From: an uncultured Schlesneria sp.
GTDB lineage: Bacteria; Planctomycetota; Planctomycetia; Planctomycetales; Planctomycetaceae
Direction: 5' to 3'
Length of the DNA stretch: 64,000 nt
Assembly (NCBI GenBank): GCA_903834925.1
Contig: CAILLA010000245.1
Location: 1-64,000, forward strand
The notes under the pieces were generated by a model. The model worked only from the letters and a program-made list of their open reading frames with translations. It ran no database searches and was not told the DNA's origin. The position numbers were made by a program, and so were the translations under genes. Shown in pieces: positions 37,675 through 46,283 of this stretch (position 1 is the stretch's first letter; every line of letters begins with the position of its first letter).

Positions 37675-38043
37675 GAACTTACCAAAGAGCTGATGGGAGC
37701 GTCAGTCGCTCCGCTGATTCTCGCGATCCTGAAGGATGGCGAGAGTTACGGCTATGCGTTGATCCAACGAGTTCGAGCGTTATCAAGCGGCGAAATCGAG
37801 TGGACTGACGGAATGCTCTACCCCGTGCTTCACCGATTGGAAGAACAACAGTTGATTGAGTCTTACTGGAAGACGGCAGAGAACGGCCGGAAAAGAAAGT
37901 ACTACTTGATGAAAGACTCTGGCCACAAGGCGCTTGCGATCCAGCGAGAACAGTGGCGTCTCGTGAGCCAGACATTAGACCAGCTTTGGGGGGATGTGAC
38001 ATGTTCGACTTTGACCAAGAGATGCGTCGATGGCGTCGCGTGA
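37672..38043 (+). CDS. PadR-family transcriptional regulator
   Basis: A 123-residue PadR regulator. The winged helix shows LAILKDGESYGYALIQRV, WTDGMLYPVLHRLEEQQLIESYW and the wing RKRKYYLMKDSGHKAL, followed by a short C-terminal dimerisation helix. It is expected to repress its own operon through the palindrome overlapping its promoter. The 3' end overlaps the next gene by 43 bp, the usual arrangement of PadR with a membrane partner carrying a HAAS-like N terminus. An upstream ATG (37657) lies inside the -10 box and is unlikely. Confidence 0.92.
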   Translation: MELTKELMGASVAPLILAILKDGESYGYALIQRVRALSSGEIEWTDGMLYPVLHRLEEQQLIESYWKTAENGRKRKYYLMKDSGHKALAIQREQWRLVSQTLDQLWGDVTCSTLTKRCVDGVA

Positions 38044-38855
38044 TTTCGAAACGCCTTCCATTACATCGTGATGCAGTCGCCGAGTTGGAAGAACATCTCA
38101 GAGATGCCGTACAACGTCACGTTGAGAATGGTTTGCCGCAGGACGTTGCGTGGACAAAAGCCATGGACGAGTTAGGAAGCCCTGATTCAATCATGGTCGA
38201 ATTCAATAAACTGCCAAGGTACGCTGTTTACCGATGGTGGCCAGCAAGAATTGTAATGGGGACGTATTTCATCGTCGCCCTGCTACTGTCATCGTTAATC
38301 ATCGCCCGGATACTGGAGGGGAAAGTGGAAACGCTACTGGCGCTTCACGTCATGTCGACCACCCTCGGATACACAGCAGTCTTTGCAATCAGTGCGATTG
38401 CCGCATGGTCGGTCATCTCACGCGCCTTCCGGGGATGGACAGACGCCGAGACGGAAGTATTTAGCAGGACAACGCGGTGCGTTTCCATGACAGCCCTGAT
38501 CCTAACCCTACTTGGTGTGGTATCGGGTGGATGCTGGGTTTACCGCCAAACTGCCCAATACTGGTCGTGGAACTTGAAAGAAATCGGCGGCGTGACACTG
38601 GTCGCATGGAACGCACTCGTGTTGGTGTTGCTCAATCGAAGAAACAACGAGCGAATCGGAATGGTGCTTGGACTGATGGGAGCGGTTTTGGTCACGCTTT
38701 GCTGGTTCGGACCGATATTTTTGTCAAGTGAAACGTTTCACAATCACAGCGGTCGCTCCATGCCGATTCGAGTGGCGCTCATCGAGGTCGCATCACTGTT
38801 CACACTTTTATGTCTTGTCTACCTTCCGGCAGGACGTGTGCGGCACCGGAATTGA
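38001..38855 (+). CDS. PadR-coupled membrane protein, HAAS-like N terminus with CcsA-like helices
   Basis: A 284-residue protein. The N-terminal 70 residues are soluble and helical (AVAELEEHLRDAV, AWTKAMDELGSPDSI), resembling the HAAS/permease-prefix domain that interacts with PadR regulators. Seven or so hydrophobic segments follow. The pair LHVMSTTLGYTAVFAIS and YWSWNLKEIGGVTLVAWNALVL resembles the HxxxxxxGY and WxWDxKE segments of CcsA/CcmC cytochrome c assembly proteins, though the haem-binding tryptophan motif is incomplete. Translation starts inside padR (43-bp overlap). Confidence 0.75.
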   Translation: MFDFDQEMRRWRRVISKRLPLHRDAVAELEEHLRDAVQRHVENGLPQDVAWTKAMDELGSPDSIMVEFNKLPRYAVYRWWPARIVMGTYFIVALLLSSLIIARILEGKVETLLALHVMSTTLGYTAVFAISAIAAWSVISRAFRGWTDAETEVFSRTTRCVSMTALILTLLGVVSGGCWVYRQTAQYWSWNLKEIGGVTLVAWNALVLVLLNRRNNERIGMVLGLMGAVLVTLCWFGPIFLSSETFHNHSGRSMPIRVALIEVASLFTLLCLVYLPAGRVRHRN

Positions 38856-39110
38856 TCAGGCAGAAGCCAGCCAGCCAAGCATGACGGCACCTCAATAAAC
38901 TGCAAAACGACTCCTCACCAAAGTAGGTCGCAACTTTTTGGACGAAGCCGCCCAAACGACGAAGAACGACCTGCCACTGGTGCTTTCCGTCAGACATTTC
39001 GCTATAATTGGATTTAACTGCCGAAATCGTCCCGCCTGGTTGCCCACCCGACTCGATCGTTGATTCGGTCGTGTTTTGCCTGCTTCCTGCCTTTAAGACA
39101 GAGTATCGCC

Positions 39111-40190
39111 GTGTCCAAGCTCAACACATTTACTCCGTTAGGTGTCGTGTCTACTGGTTGGCTGCTCACCTTTTTGGTGACGATGTGCGGTTGCGACAAA
39201 GTCGAAAAAATTACGACTTACCCTGTCGTTAAGCACGATTCACTCCAAAGTGCCGAACATCTTGCCAACAACGAACGGATGCATCCCAAGCCCGAACGTA
39301 TGATCGGCCTGGTCGTACCGAGAGAGACCACATTGTGGTTCTTTAAACTGCAGGGAAACGTCGAAGCAGTGACAGCTCGTGAAAACGACGTGCGAGACTT
39401 CTTGAAGTCTCTGCAATTTCCTTCAAATGATCGTGTGGAATGGACGCTGCCTGCGGGATGGAAGCAATTGGAAGCAAGCGAAATGCGTTATGCGACGCTG
39501 GTTTTGGATGGTGAACCACCGCTGGAAATTTCTGTCACAAAGTTCCCTGGCCGTGATGATTTACCACAAGCCGAGCAGGTTGTGATGAACATCAATCGGT
39601 GGCGCGGTCAATTGTCGTTACCACCGATTCGGGATGAGGACCTTACGGATCAATCCGAGCAAATCCCCATCGCTGGCAGTACAGGCTATTGGACGAGTCT
39701 GGTCGGACGCCCACGTCCAAAACCCACCTCGATGAAGCCGCCGGAACGAAAAGCAACTCCCTCAACGGAAACGAAGCCCGAGCAATCCGCTGACAAATCC
39801 ACTGTTCCTTACAACAAACCTGAAGGATGGACCGACGGGCCATCTGCAAAATTTGCGGCGGTTTCACTGCAGGTATTGGACGGCGACTTGAAAGCCGCGA
39901 TCACAGTGACTTCGGCCGGTGGAAGCCCGCTTCTGAATGTGAACCGCTGGCGCGGACAAATCGGGCTAGGTCCACTGACGGATGAACAACTGGCTGCGAC
40001 CGCCAAAAAGGTTGAAGTTGGTCAAACGGCGGGCGATTTATACGAGATGTCCGAAGAGGGACGTTCGATCTACGGAGTGATCGTCCAAAATCAAGGTCAA
40101 ATGTGGTTTGCAAAGATGGCCGGCGATACTCCTTTAGTCGAACGAGAACGCGAGCGATTCATCGAATTTCTCAAGTCACTGCATTTGTAA
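39111..40190 (+). CDS. Putative lipoprotein with duplicated domain
   Basis: A 359-residue protein starting at GTG 39111, with a hydrophobic leader ending LVTMCGCDKV, a plausible lipobox with Cys at the cleavage site. Two related halves follow: each holds a beta-rich segment ending in NINRWRGQLSLPPIRDEDL or NVNRWRGQIGLGPLTDEQL, and each is followed by a domain that includes WFxK (LWFFKLQGN, MWFAKMAGD) and FLKSLxF/L. A Pro/Lys-rich linker joins them. Unknown function. It lies 94 bp before ResB-CcsA on the same strand, so the two may be co-transcribed. Confidence 0.75.
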   Translation: MSKLNTFTPLGVVSTGWLLTFLVTMCGCDKVEKITTYPVVKHDSLQSAEHLANNERMHPKPERMIGLVVPRETTLWFFKLQGNVEAVTARENDVRDFLKSLQFPSNDRVEWTLPAGWKQLEASEMRYATLVLDGEPPLEISVTKFPGRDDLPQAEQVVMNINRWRGQLSLPPIRDEDLTDQSEQIPIAGSTGYWTSLVGRPRPKPTSMKPPERKATPSTETKPEQSADKSTVPYNKPEGWTDGPSAKFAAVSLQVLDGDLKAAITVTSAGGSPLLNVNRWRGQIGLGPLTDEQLAATAKKVEVGQTAGDLYEMSEEGRSIYGVIVQNQGQMWFAKMAGDTPLVERERERFIEFLKSLHL

Positions 40191-40283
40191 AATTGCGATG
40201 TACCGACTAGGTCTTTCCCCGGTGAAGCCAAAACCGGGGAACATAAGAATCCCAATCAACCCCAATCGATGGTGAGGTGTTTG

Positions 40284-43200
40284 ATGGCAACAGGCGTAAT
40301 GACTTCCGGTAGTTTGCCCAATCGTGAATCTTCGGAAAATGCGCTGTGGACGGGCATTAAACGGGTCCTTGAACCAGCCGCTTCGCTGAAACTGACAGTC
40401 GTCTTGTTTGCCCTGTCGATCTTTCTGATCCTTGCCGGGACGTTTGCTCAAGTCGATAAAGACATCTGGGAAGTGATTGGTCTTTACTTCCGCTGCTGGT
40501 TTGCGTGGGTACCGTTCCAGGTCTTCTTTCCGGCATCATTCTTTCCAGACAAGCCGCTGACAGTACCGGGAGGTATCTATTTTCCGGGCGGAAAACTGCT
40601 TGGATTATTGCTGGCTATCAATCTGTTATCCGCGCATCTGATCCGGTTCAAAGCGGTGGCGTCCGGTTCGCGGCTGTTTGGTGGATTCGTCAGTATCGCG
40701 CTGGGCTGCGTAATGACCTGGGCGATTATCGCAGCAGGCGGGAACTCAAAGGGGATCATGGCTGAACCATTGATTCCTTATAGTACTCAATGGATCGGAT
40801 ATCAGGGACAGTTGGGATTGGCCGCTCTCGCTGCCGCGTTTGGTTTCGTCGTGCTCTGTCAGCAACCACTGTCGAAATCCGGTGACAAATGGGTCCGGCA
40901 ACTCTTCTTGCGTGGCCTGCTGGCGGCAACAGCATTGGGTCTGGCATCGCTTTTAGCCTGGATTGTCGTACGTGGCCAGGCAGGACGACCGAGCGATGCA
41001 TCGCTTCGAATTCTGTGGCAGTTGACTCAAGGGGCGGCCACTTCGATCGCCCTGCTCGGTGGTTGCTGGGCTGTCTTCGGCAAACGAGCCGGGATTGTTC
41101 TGCTGCACGGGGGAATTGGCCTGATGATGTTCTACGAACTGCATGTCGCGCTGACCGCCGTTGAGACTCAGATGAATTTCGTCGAAGGCGAACGGACGAA
41201 TTTCGTGCAGGATATTCGCACAATCGAACTCGCGTTGATTGATCTGACCGATTCGAAGGAAGACCGCGTGGTCGCGATTCCCAAATCGATTTTGTTGAGC
41301 GGTAAACCGATCGATCATCCAGACCTGCCGTTCAAAATCACGGTTTCTGGCTACCTGAAAAACGCCGTTGTACGTGCGGCATCGTCAAAAGACAAAAATC
41401 CAGCGACGACAGGTAACGGCCTTTCGTGGATGGCGGATGAAAAGCAACCCGGTGCGGGTACCGACAATGACAGCCGCGTCGACCAGCCTGCCGCTTATGT
41501 CACACTGGAATCCAAGTCCGATGGAAAGCCGATCGGAACGTATCTGGTCAGTTGGATGCTCGCGATGAGTGACGAACTCGACACGATTTCGTATGAAGGC
41601 AAGTCCTATCAAATCGCTCTCCGGCCGAAACGATATTACAAGCCTTATGTTTTCGAATTGATCGACGTCAAGAAAGAAGATTATCTCGGAACCAGCACGC
41701 CAAGGAATTACGCATCGAAAGTCCATATTCGCGATACGACTCGAAACGTCGACGAAGACAAAACGATCTGGATGAATAACCCGCTACGTTTCGCTGATGA
41801 AACCTTTTATCAAAGCGGTTATTTCCTCGACCAGCGGACCGGCACTGAGCACGCGACGCTATCCGTGGTCGCCAATTCAGGCTGGATGATGCCTTATGTC
41901 GGGTGCATGCTTGTCGGGATCGGAATGTTGGTTCATTTCTTAACCATACTCGTGCAATTCCTGACGAAAGGCGACGTCCCCAATATTTCGACCGAAGAAG
42001 CCGAGCGGGCTAAAAAGCTGGCGGCAAAGTTGGGTATCAACCCGAAAAAATCTGTAGAGCCAGTTTTGGAACTGTCGCCGAATCAAAACTCATCCGCATG
42101 GGCGTCGGCTGCTTTTGCGTTTGTGATTGCCGGTTGTGCTGCTGCCTACATCGCCAGTATTGCCATGCCGCCAAAGCTAAAAACCTTGACGATGGACCTC
42201 TATCGATTTGGTCAGATTCCTGTTGTTTCGGAAGGCCGGACAAAACCGATTGATACCGCTGCAACCGCCGCCTTGTTGACGATTTCAGGACGAACTCAAA
42301 TCACAGTTGGTGACGAAGGTTCAAAACGGAAGATCTCGGCGGTTCAATGGCTGCTGGAAGTCATCGCCGAAACCAAAGTCTCGGAAGAACGAGAAATTTT
42401 CCGAGTCGAAAATCTCGAATTGCAGGAAACAATCGGCGTCAAAAAGCGTGAGGGAATGCGGTATTCGAGAGCCGAAATACGTGCTCATCAGGAGGAATTT
42501 GAAAAGCAGGTCAAGCTCGCACGAACGCAAGCCAGGGAGGACCGGAGGCAACTGAGTGTTTACCAGAAAAAAGTGCTGGAACTGAGTGACAAACTTGCGA
42601 CCTTCGATAACCTGGCCTTCGCCTTCGGTCTGCAACATCGAATCCGCGGCGAGTCCCAGCAAGAAGTTTTGCGTTCGTTCCAGATGGTCAGCGAGTTTGC
42701 GGAAGTCCTGGAGGACCAGGGACAACCAGTCTTCGCCGTCTGGCCGAACGATGTTGAAGAGAAATGGCACATCCTTTCGCGGGCCTGGTTAATCGACCTG
42801 CCGAATCGCATGCGAAAGAATGGTCAGGAAAGCCAGACGGTGGCGACTTGGGAGAAACTGCTACAGTCGTTTTCTGATGATAAGCCAGCAGAATTTAATC
42901 AGGCCGTTGATGGCCTGCTAAAACAGGTCAACGATCAGCACCCGAAAGACGTTAAACCTTCGGTGATTCGTCTGGAATCGTACTTCAACTTCGTCCGACC
43001 GTTCACTCACGCTGGCGTGTTGTATCTGTTTGCATTCATTCTCGGTGCCTGTGGCTGGCTGGTCTGGCCACGCGGATTTAACCGAGCGGCGTTCTACCTG
43101 CTACTCGTCACACTCGTATTACACTCGGCAGCGCTGTTGGCCCGACTGATCATTTCGGGGCGGCCGCCTGTCACCAGCTTGTATTCGTCCGCAGTCTTTA

Positions 43201-43922
43201 TCGGCTGGGGTTGTGTCTTGTTTGGACTGATGTTCGAAGTGATCTACCGGATCGGGATCGGCAATATCGTCGCTGCCGTTGCAGGCTATGCGACATTGCA
43301 AATTGCTGATGGTCTGGCCAATGACGGCGATACGTTTACGGTTCTTCAAGCCGTTCTTGACACGCAATTCTGGCTGGCCACACACGTGACGTGTATTACA
43401 CTGGGATACGCCACAACGTACCTCGCAGGGTTATTCGGAGTTGCGTACATCATCCGTGGCGTTTGTACCCCGTCCTTGTCCGCCAGCGACGGACGCGACA
43501 TTTACCGGATGATCTATGGGACGCTTTGTTTCTCGATCTTCTTCAGTTTTGTCGGAACGGTCCTGGGCGGACTTTGGGCTGACGATTCCTGGGGTCGATT
43601 CTGGGGCTGGGATCCGAAAGAGAATGCCGCACTGATCATCGTGCTCTGGAACGCACTCGCGCTTCACGCCCGCTGGGGTGGGCTGGTCAAGGAACGAGGA
43701 CTCGCCGTATTGGCAGTCGGCGGGAATATCTTCGTCAGCTGGTCATGGTGGGGCGTCAATGCCTTAGGAGCTGGGTTACACTCGTACGGTTTCAAGCAGG
43801 GAACACTTCGAAATCTCGGACTGTTTATCCTTGTGAACCTGGTGATTATCGGAATCGGACTGCTACCGAAGAGCATGTGGTGGAGTCTGCGAAAGCAAGA
43901 ACAGACAGCGGCGAATTCGTAG
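40284..43922 (+). CDS. Fused ResB-CcsA cytochrome c assembly protein
   Basis: A 1212-residue membrane protein. The N-terminal third is ResB (Ccs1): SLKLTVVLFALSIFLILAG, then a large periplasmic domain with NPLRFADETFYQSGYF. After a middle insert rich in Glu and Lys comes CcsA, with six or more helices and the haem-handling WGWDPKENAAL, plus periplasmic His residues in THVTCITLGYA and WWGVNALGAGLHSYGF. It exports and ligates haem to apocytochrome c in system II. The fusion and the long soluble middle segment are seen in Planctomycetes and Bacteroidetes. GAGG precedes ATG 40284. Confidence 0.94.
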   Translation: MATGVMTSGSLPNRESSENALWTGIKRVLEPAASLKLTVVLFALSIFLILAGTFAQVDKDIWEVIGLYFRCWFAWVPFQVFFPASFFPDKPLTVPGGIYFPGGKLLGLLLAINLLSAHLIRFKAVASGSRLFGGFVSIALGCVMTWAIIAAGGNSKGIMAEPLIPYSTQWIGYQGQLGLAALAAAFGFVVLCQQPLSKSGDKWVRQLFLRGLLAATALGLASLLAWIVVRGQAGRPSDASLRILWQLTQGAATSIALLGGCWAVFGKRAGIVLLHGGIGLMMFYELHVALTAVETQMNFVEGERTNFVQDIRTIELALIDLTDSKEDRVVAIPKSILLSGKPIDHPDLPFKITVSGYLKNAVVRAASSKDKNPATTGNGLSWMADEKQPGAGTDNDSRVDQPAAYVTLESKSDGKPIGTYLVSWMLAMSDELDTISYEGKSYQIALRPKRYYKPYVFELIDVKKEDYLGTSTPRNYASKVHIRDTTRNVDEDKTIWMNNPLRFADETFYQSGYFLDQRTGTEHATLSVVANSGWMMPYVGCMLVGIGMLVHFLTILVQFLTKGDVPNISTEEAERAKKLAAKLGINPKKSVEPVLELSPNQNSSAWASAAFAFVIAGCAAAYIASIAMPPKLKTLTMDLYRFGQIPVVSEGRTKPIDTAATAALLTISGRTQITVGDEGSKRKISAVQWLLEVIAETKVSEEREIFRVENLELQETIGVKKREGMRYSRAEIRAHQEEFEKQVKLARTQAREDRRQLSVYQKKVLELSDKLATFDNLAFAFGLQHRIRGESQQEVLRSFQMVSEFAEVLEDQGQPVFAVWPNDVEEKWHILSRAWLIDLPNRMRKNGQESQTVATWEKLLQSFSDDKPAEFNQAVDGLLKQVNDQHPKDVKPSVIRLESYFNFVRPFTHAGVLYLFAFILGACGWLVWPRGFNRAAFYLLLVTLVLHSAALLARLIISGRPPVTSLYSSAVFIGWGCVLFGLMFEVIYRIGIGNIVAAVAGYATLQIADGLANDGDTFTVLQAVLDTQFWLATHVTCITLGYATTYLAGLFGVAYIIRGVCTPSLSASDGRDIYRMIYGTLCFSIFFSFVGTVLGGLWADDSWGRFWGWDPKENAALIIVLWNALALHARWGGLVKERGLAVLAVGGNIFVSWSWWGVNALGAGLHSYGFKQGTLRNLGLFILVNLVIIGIGLLPKSMWWSLRKQEQTAANS

Positions 43923-43974
43923 CGGCGGCATCTTGTAGACGGCCGGGGAAAACAACGAAGTCTAGTGAAGTCTT

Positions 43975-44016
43975 GTGCCACTGCTTGACCGTACCCGGTC
44001 AAGCAGTGCTCTTCGA
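43975..44016. repeat. Repeat family A, copy 4 (half copy)
   Basis: Only the first hairpin, GTGCCACTGCTTGACCG...CGGTCAAGCAGTG plus CTCTTCGA, is present; the second hairpin is missing. It is preceded by CGAAGTCT..TGTGCC, as in copy 5 at 57453. Confidence 0.8.
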
Positions 44017-44034
44017 TTGTGGGTTTACCAAGAG

Positions 44035-44139
44035 GGGGTCGGGTGTTCAAATTTCAAAATTTCAAAATTGGCCGATCACGTCCTTGTATCAATAAATAAC
44101 GCTTGGTCGGCCAATTTTGAAATTTGAACGCCCGACCCC
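44035..44139. terminator. Long inverted repeat between convergent genes
   Basis: A left arm (44035-44075, GGGGTCGGGTGTTCAAATTT...) and a right arm (44107-44139, ...GAACGCCCGACCCC) pair over about 33 bp; the left arm carries an extra TTTCAAAAT unit. It sits between the convergent ResB-CcsA and FtsQ-like genes and could terminate both. The length and symmetry also fit a small palindromic mobile element. Confidence 0.6.
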
Positions 44140-44150
44140 AGAGCGACACG

Positions 44151-45170
44151 CTACCGTTTTTTCTCCGGCTGTATCGCTTTCGCTTCACGAAGTTTCACAC
44201 TCGCCGCGTCGACACCTTTCTTGCCATCCGGTCGCTGTGATTTCGAAGGCTTTGTTTGTGCCTGAGGGGTGACCAGTGGGCGGCGAGTGATTTCCTGCCA
44301 GTGCCGAATATCGATCTCATACGGTCCGTGTGGCTGATGGTAATCTCCGTAGTCAGCGAGGTATTTTTCGAGGCGGCGAATTTTCTGTGTTGGCTCAAGT
44401 TCACCGGGATGATCGCTCCCTGGTGCTCGACCCCAGACAATTCGCGATCCGCCGATTCCGGTTAACTCAAGCGGGATATCCGTCGGGTCGGTGGAGGGTT
44501 CGGCGAGCTGCGGCACAATGATCGCTTCAAGTTTCAAAAGCTTCCACTTCTCACCCAGTAAATTCGCCAGACGCGCCGCAGCCAGGATGTTTGGTTCATT
44601 CCAAACCGTTCCCGGACGGACTTTGGGTTTCGTACCGGTGTACTGAATTACCGGGAAACGATTGGTATCGCTCGCGGAGAAATCGGCCGTTGGCAATAAC
44701 ACCCCGTGAATATCAACAGGAATCCGCCCTCCTTGAACCTGAGCCATCAGGACCGGCTGACGATATTCGAGCTCAACCGTGACGGCGGCAGGAAACGATT
44801 TTTGGACTCGAACGACCTTTGCAACCCAGGCATGGCGGCGAAATGCCGCGGCGATATCCGATGTCAGACTTTCGCTAAGCAGTGAGACCTTAGACGGAAC
44901 ACCGGACAGTTCCGCGACTTGTTCAACCAGGTTCTCGGGTACGGGGTGTTTTGGCAGTGGGCTGATTTGAATTTGCGAAAATGAAATCTGGTATTCGGGA
45001 CGTCCGTCAAGCGATGGAAGTTTCTGGGCTGCATAGGGCCAAAGCGCGCAGACCCCGGCAACCAACGACGCGCGAAATAACATCGCTGGTTGAAAGAACC
45101 ACTGGATAAGCGACGAAATGGCCGAAGTTTGCCTGGGCGCTTCAACGACTGTTTTACCAGTACGAGCCAT
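44151..45170 (-). CDS. FtsQ/POTRA-like membrane protein
   Basis: A 339-residue protein with one N-terminal transmembrane segment (AMLFRASLVAGVCALWPYAA) and a POTRA-like periplasmic domain (DIAAAFRRHAWVAKVVRVQKSFPAAVTVELEYRQPVLMAQV in parts), the arrangement of FtsQ/DivIB. A conserved-looking GDYHQPHGPYEIDIR follows, then a Lys/Gln-rich C-terminal tail. Planctomycetes lack FtsZ yet often keep fragments of the division machinery, so a cell-envelope role is plausible but unproven. No ribosome-binding site is obvious. Confidence 0.55.
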   Translation of the reverse strand: MARTGKTVVEAPRQTSAISSLIQWFFQPAMLFRASLVAGVCALWPYAAQKLPSLDGRPEYQISFSQIQISPLPKHPVPENLVEQVAELSGVPSKVSLLSESLTSDIAAAFRRHAWVAKVVRVQKSFPAAVTVELEYRQPVLMAQVQGGRIPVDIHGVLLPTADFSASDTNRFPVIQYTGTKPKVRPGTVWNEPNILAAARLANLLGEKWKLLKLEAIIVPQLAEPSTDPTDIPLELTGIGGSRIVWGRAPGSDHPGELEPTQKIRRLEKYLADYGDYHQPHGPYEIDIRHWQEITRRPLVTPQAQTKPSKSQRPDGKKGVDAASVKLREAKAIQPEKKR

Positions 45171-45481
45171 ACGATTACTGCAATCCGAACAATTTGACTT
45201 GAGGTCGTTCGAACAATTCGAACAAATCCCCTTCTAAGGAACGTGACGATATCAGTGTTGCCAATGTCCCTTGGGTTCAAGGAGCGAGAGCTCCTGACGA
45301 ACCGCCTATTGCGACCTATCACCAACATCGGCTCAACGAGGACCGGCAAATGATGCCGATCTGATGGAAATCGCGGAAAAAGATAGCTCAATTCCGGTTT
45401 GTATGGCACAATAGAGTGAATCGGTTCAGTTTCCCACGCAATCTCGAGTGGGATCGTCCAGTACGGAGTAGAGGTGCTGTC

Positions 45482-46282
45482 ATGTTGCGAATCTGTTTGG
45501 CATCAATTCTGATTTTTCTGACGGCGAGTTTTTCGATTGCTAAGGAAGAAATTCCGCCAAACATCGTCGGTGGCAAACCGGTTGAAGCGAACGCGAAACT
45601 TAAAGTTGGTACCAAACTTGTTGGATTTGACGAAAAGAGCAAGGCGTATCTCGTTGAAGTAATCGACCTCAAGAGAAACAATCAAATTCGGATTCATTGG
45701 ATCGGATTTGATAAGAGCGAAGACTGCGATGTCGCCCCGAATGAGCTTTACTACGTTGGCGACTCGACACAAACCAGGAAAAAGGGGACATCGCCTCTTC
45801 CGAAAGAGTATCAAGTTTACGACAAGAACGGCGATGGGCAGATCGGTCTTTACGAATGGGAACGCGCCAAATACGCGGAATTTAAACGCCTTGATAAAAA
45901 CCATGACGGATTTTTGACACCGCAGGAATTGGCGGTCAAAGTCACCCCAGCCGTCGTGGCAGTCGCCTCAACGGATTCGAAAGAGACCACAGAAGCGACA
46001 CCAAATCCAGGCAACCTTGAAGCCTATAACGGCATGATTGGCCAAACGGCGACGTTTGCCGTGATCGGTAAGGTGGAAGGACAAGTGATCGGTACCGGCA
46101 CTTACACGACCAGCAGTGATCTTGCCGCTGCGGCGGTTCACGCGGGCCTCGTCAAAGCCGGCGAGATGGTGACAGTCACTGCCACATTTGTCGAATCACC
46201 CAAGAGTTTCAAAGGCTCGGCGGCAAATGGTGTGACCAGCATCGACGGCCCTGAGTTTACAGCTGCCTTTACGCTGAAATAA
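45482..46282 (+). CDS. Secreted EF-hand and LCCL-domain protein
   Basis: A 266-residue protein with a signal peptide (LASILIFLTASFSIA). Two EF-hand loops are visible: DKNGDGQIGLYEWE and DKNHDGFLTPQE, both with the D-x-[DN]-x-DG calcium pattern. The C terminus resembles an LCCL domain (GTGTYTTSSDLAAAAVHAGLV, then VTVTATF), a secreted module in planctomycete and eukaryotic proteins. GAGG precedes ATG 45482. Role unknown; calcium-dependent extracellular binding is likely. It is followed immediately by the convergent dnaE stop, one base away. Confidence 0.82.
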   Translation: MLRICLASILIFLTASFSIAKEEIPPNIVGGKPVEANAKLKVGTKLVGFDEKSKAYLVEVIDLKRNNQIRIHWIGFDKSEDCDVAPNELYYVGDSTQTRKKGTSPLPKEYQVYDKNGDGQIGLYEWERAKYAEFKRLDKNHDGFLTPQELAVKVTPAVVAVASTDSKETTEATPNPGNLEAYNGMIGQTATFAVIGKVEGQVIGTGTYTTSSDLAAAAVHAGLVKAGEMVTVTATFVESPKSFKGSAANGVTSIDGPEFTAAFTLK

Positions 46283-46283
46283 G

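Noticed and set aside
38800-38997. 65-codon minus-strand frame beginning MSDGKHQWQ
   Set aside because: Overlaps the end of the PadR-coupled membrane gene, no clear ribosome-binding site, no known family.
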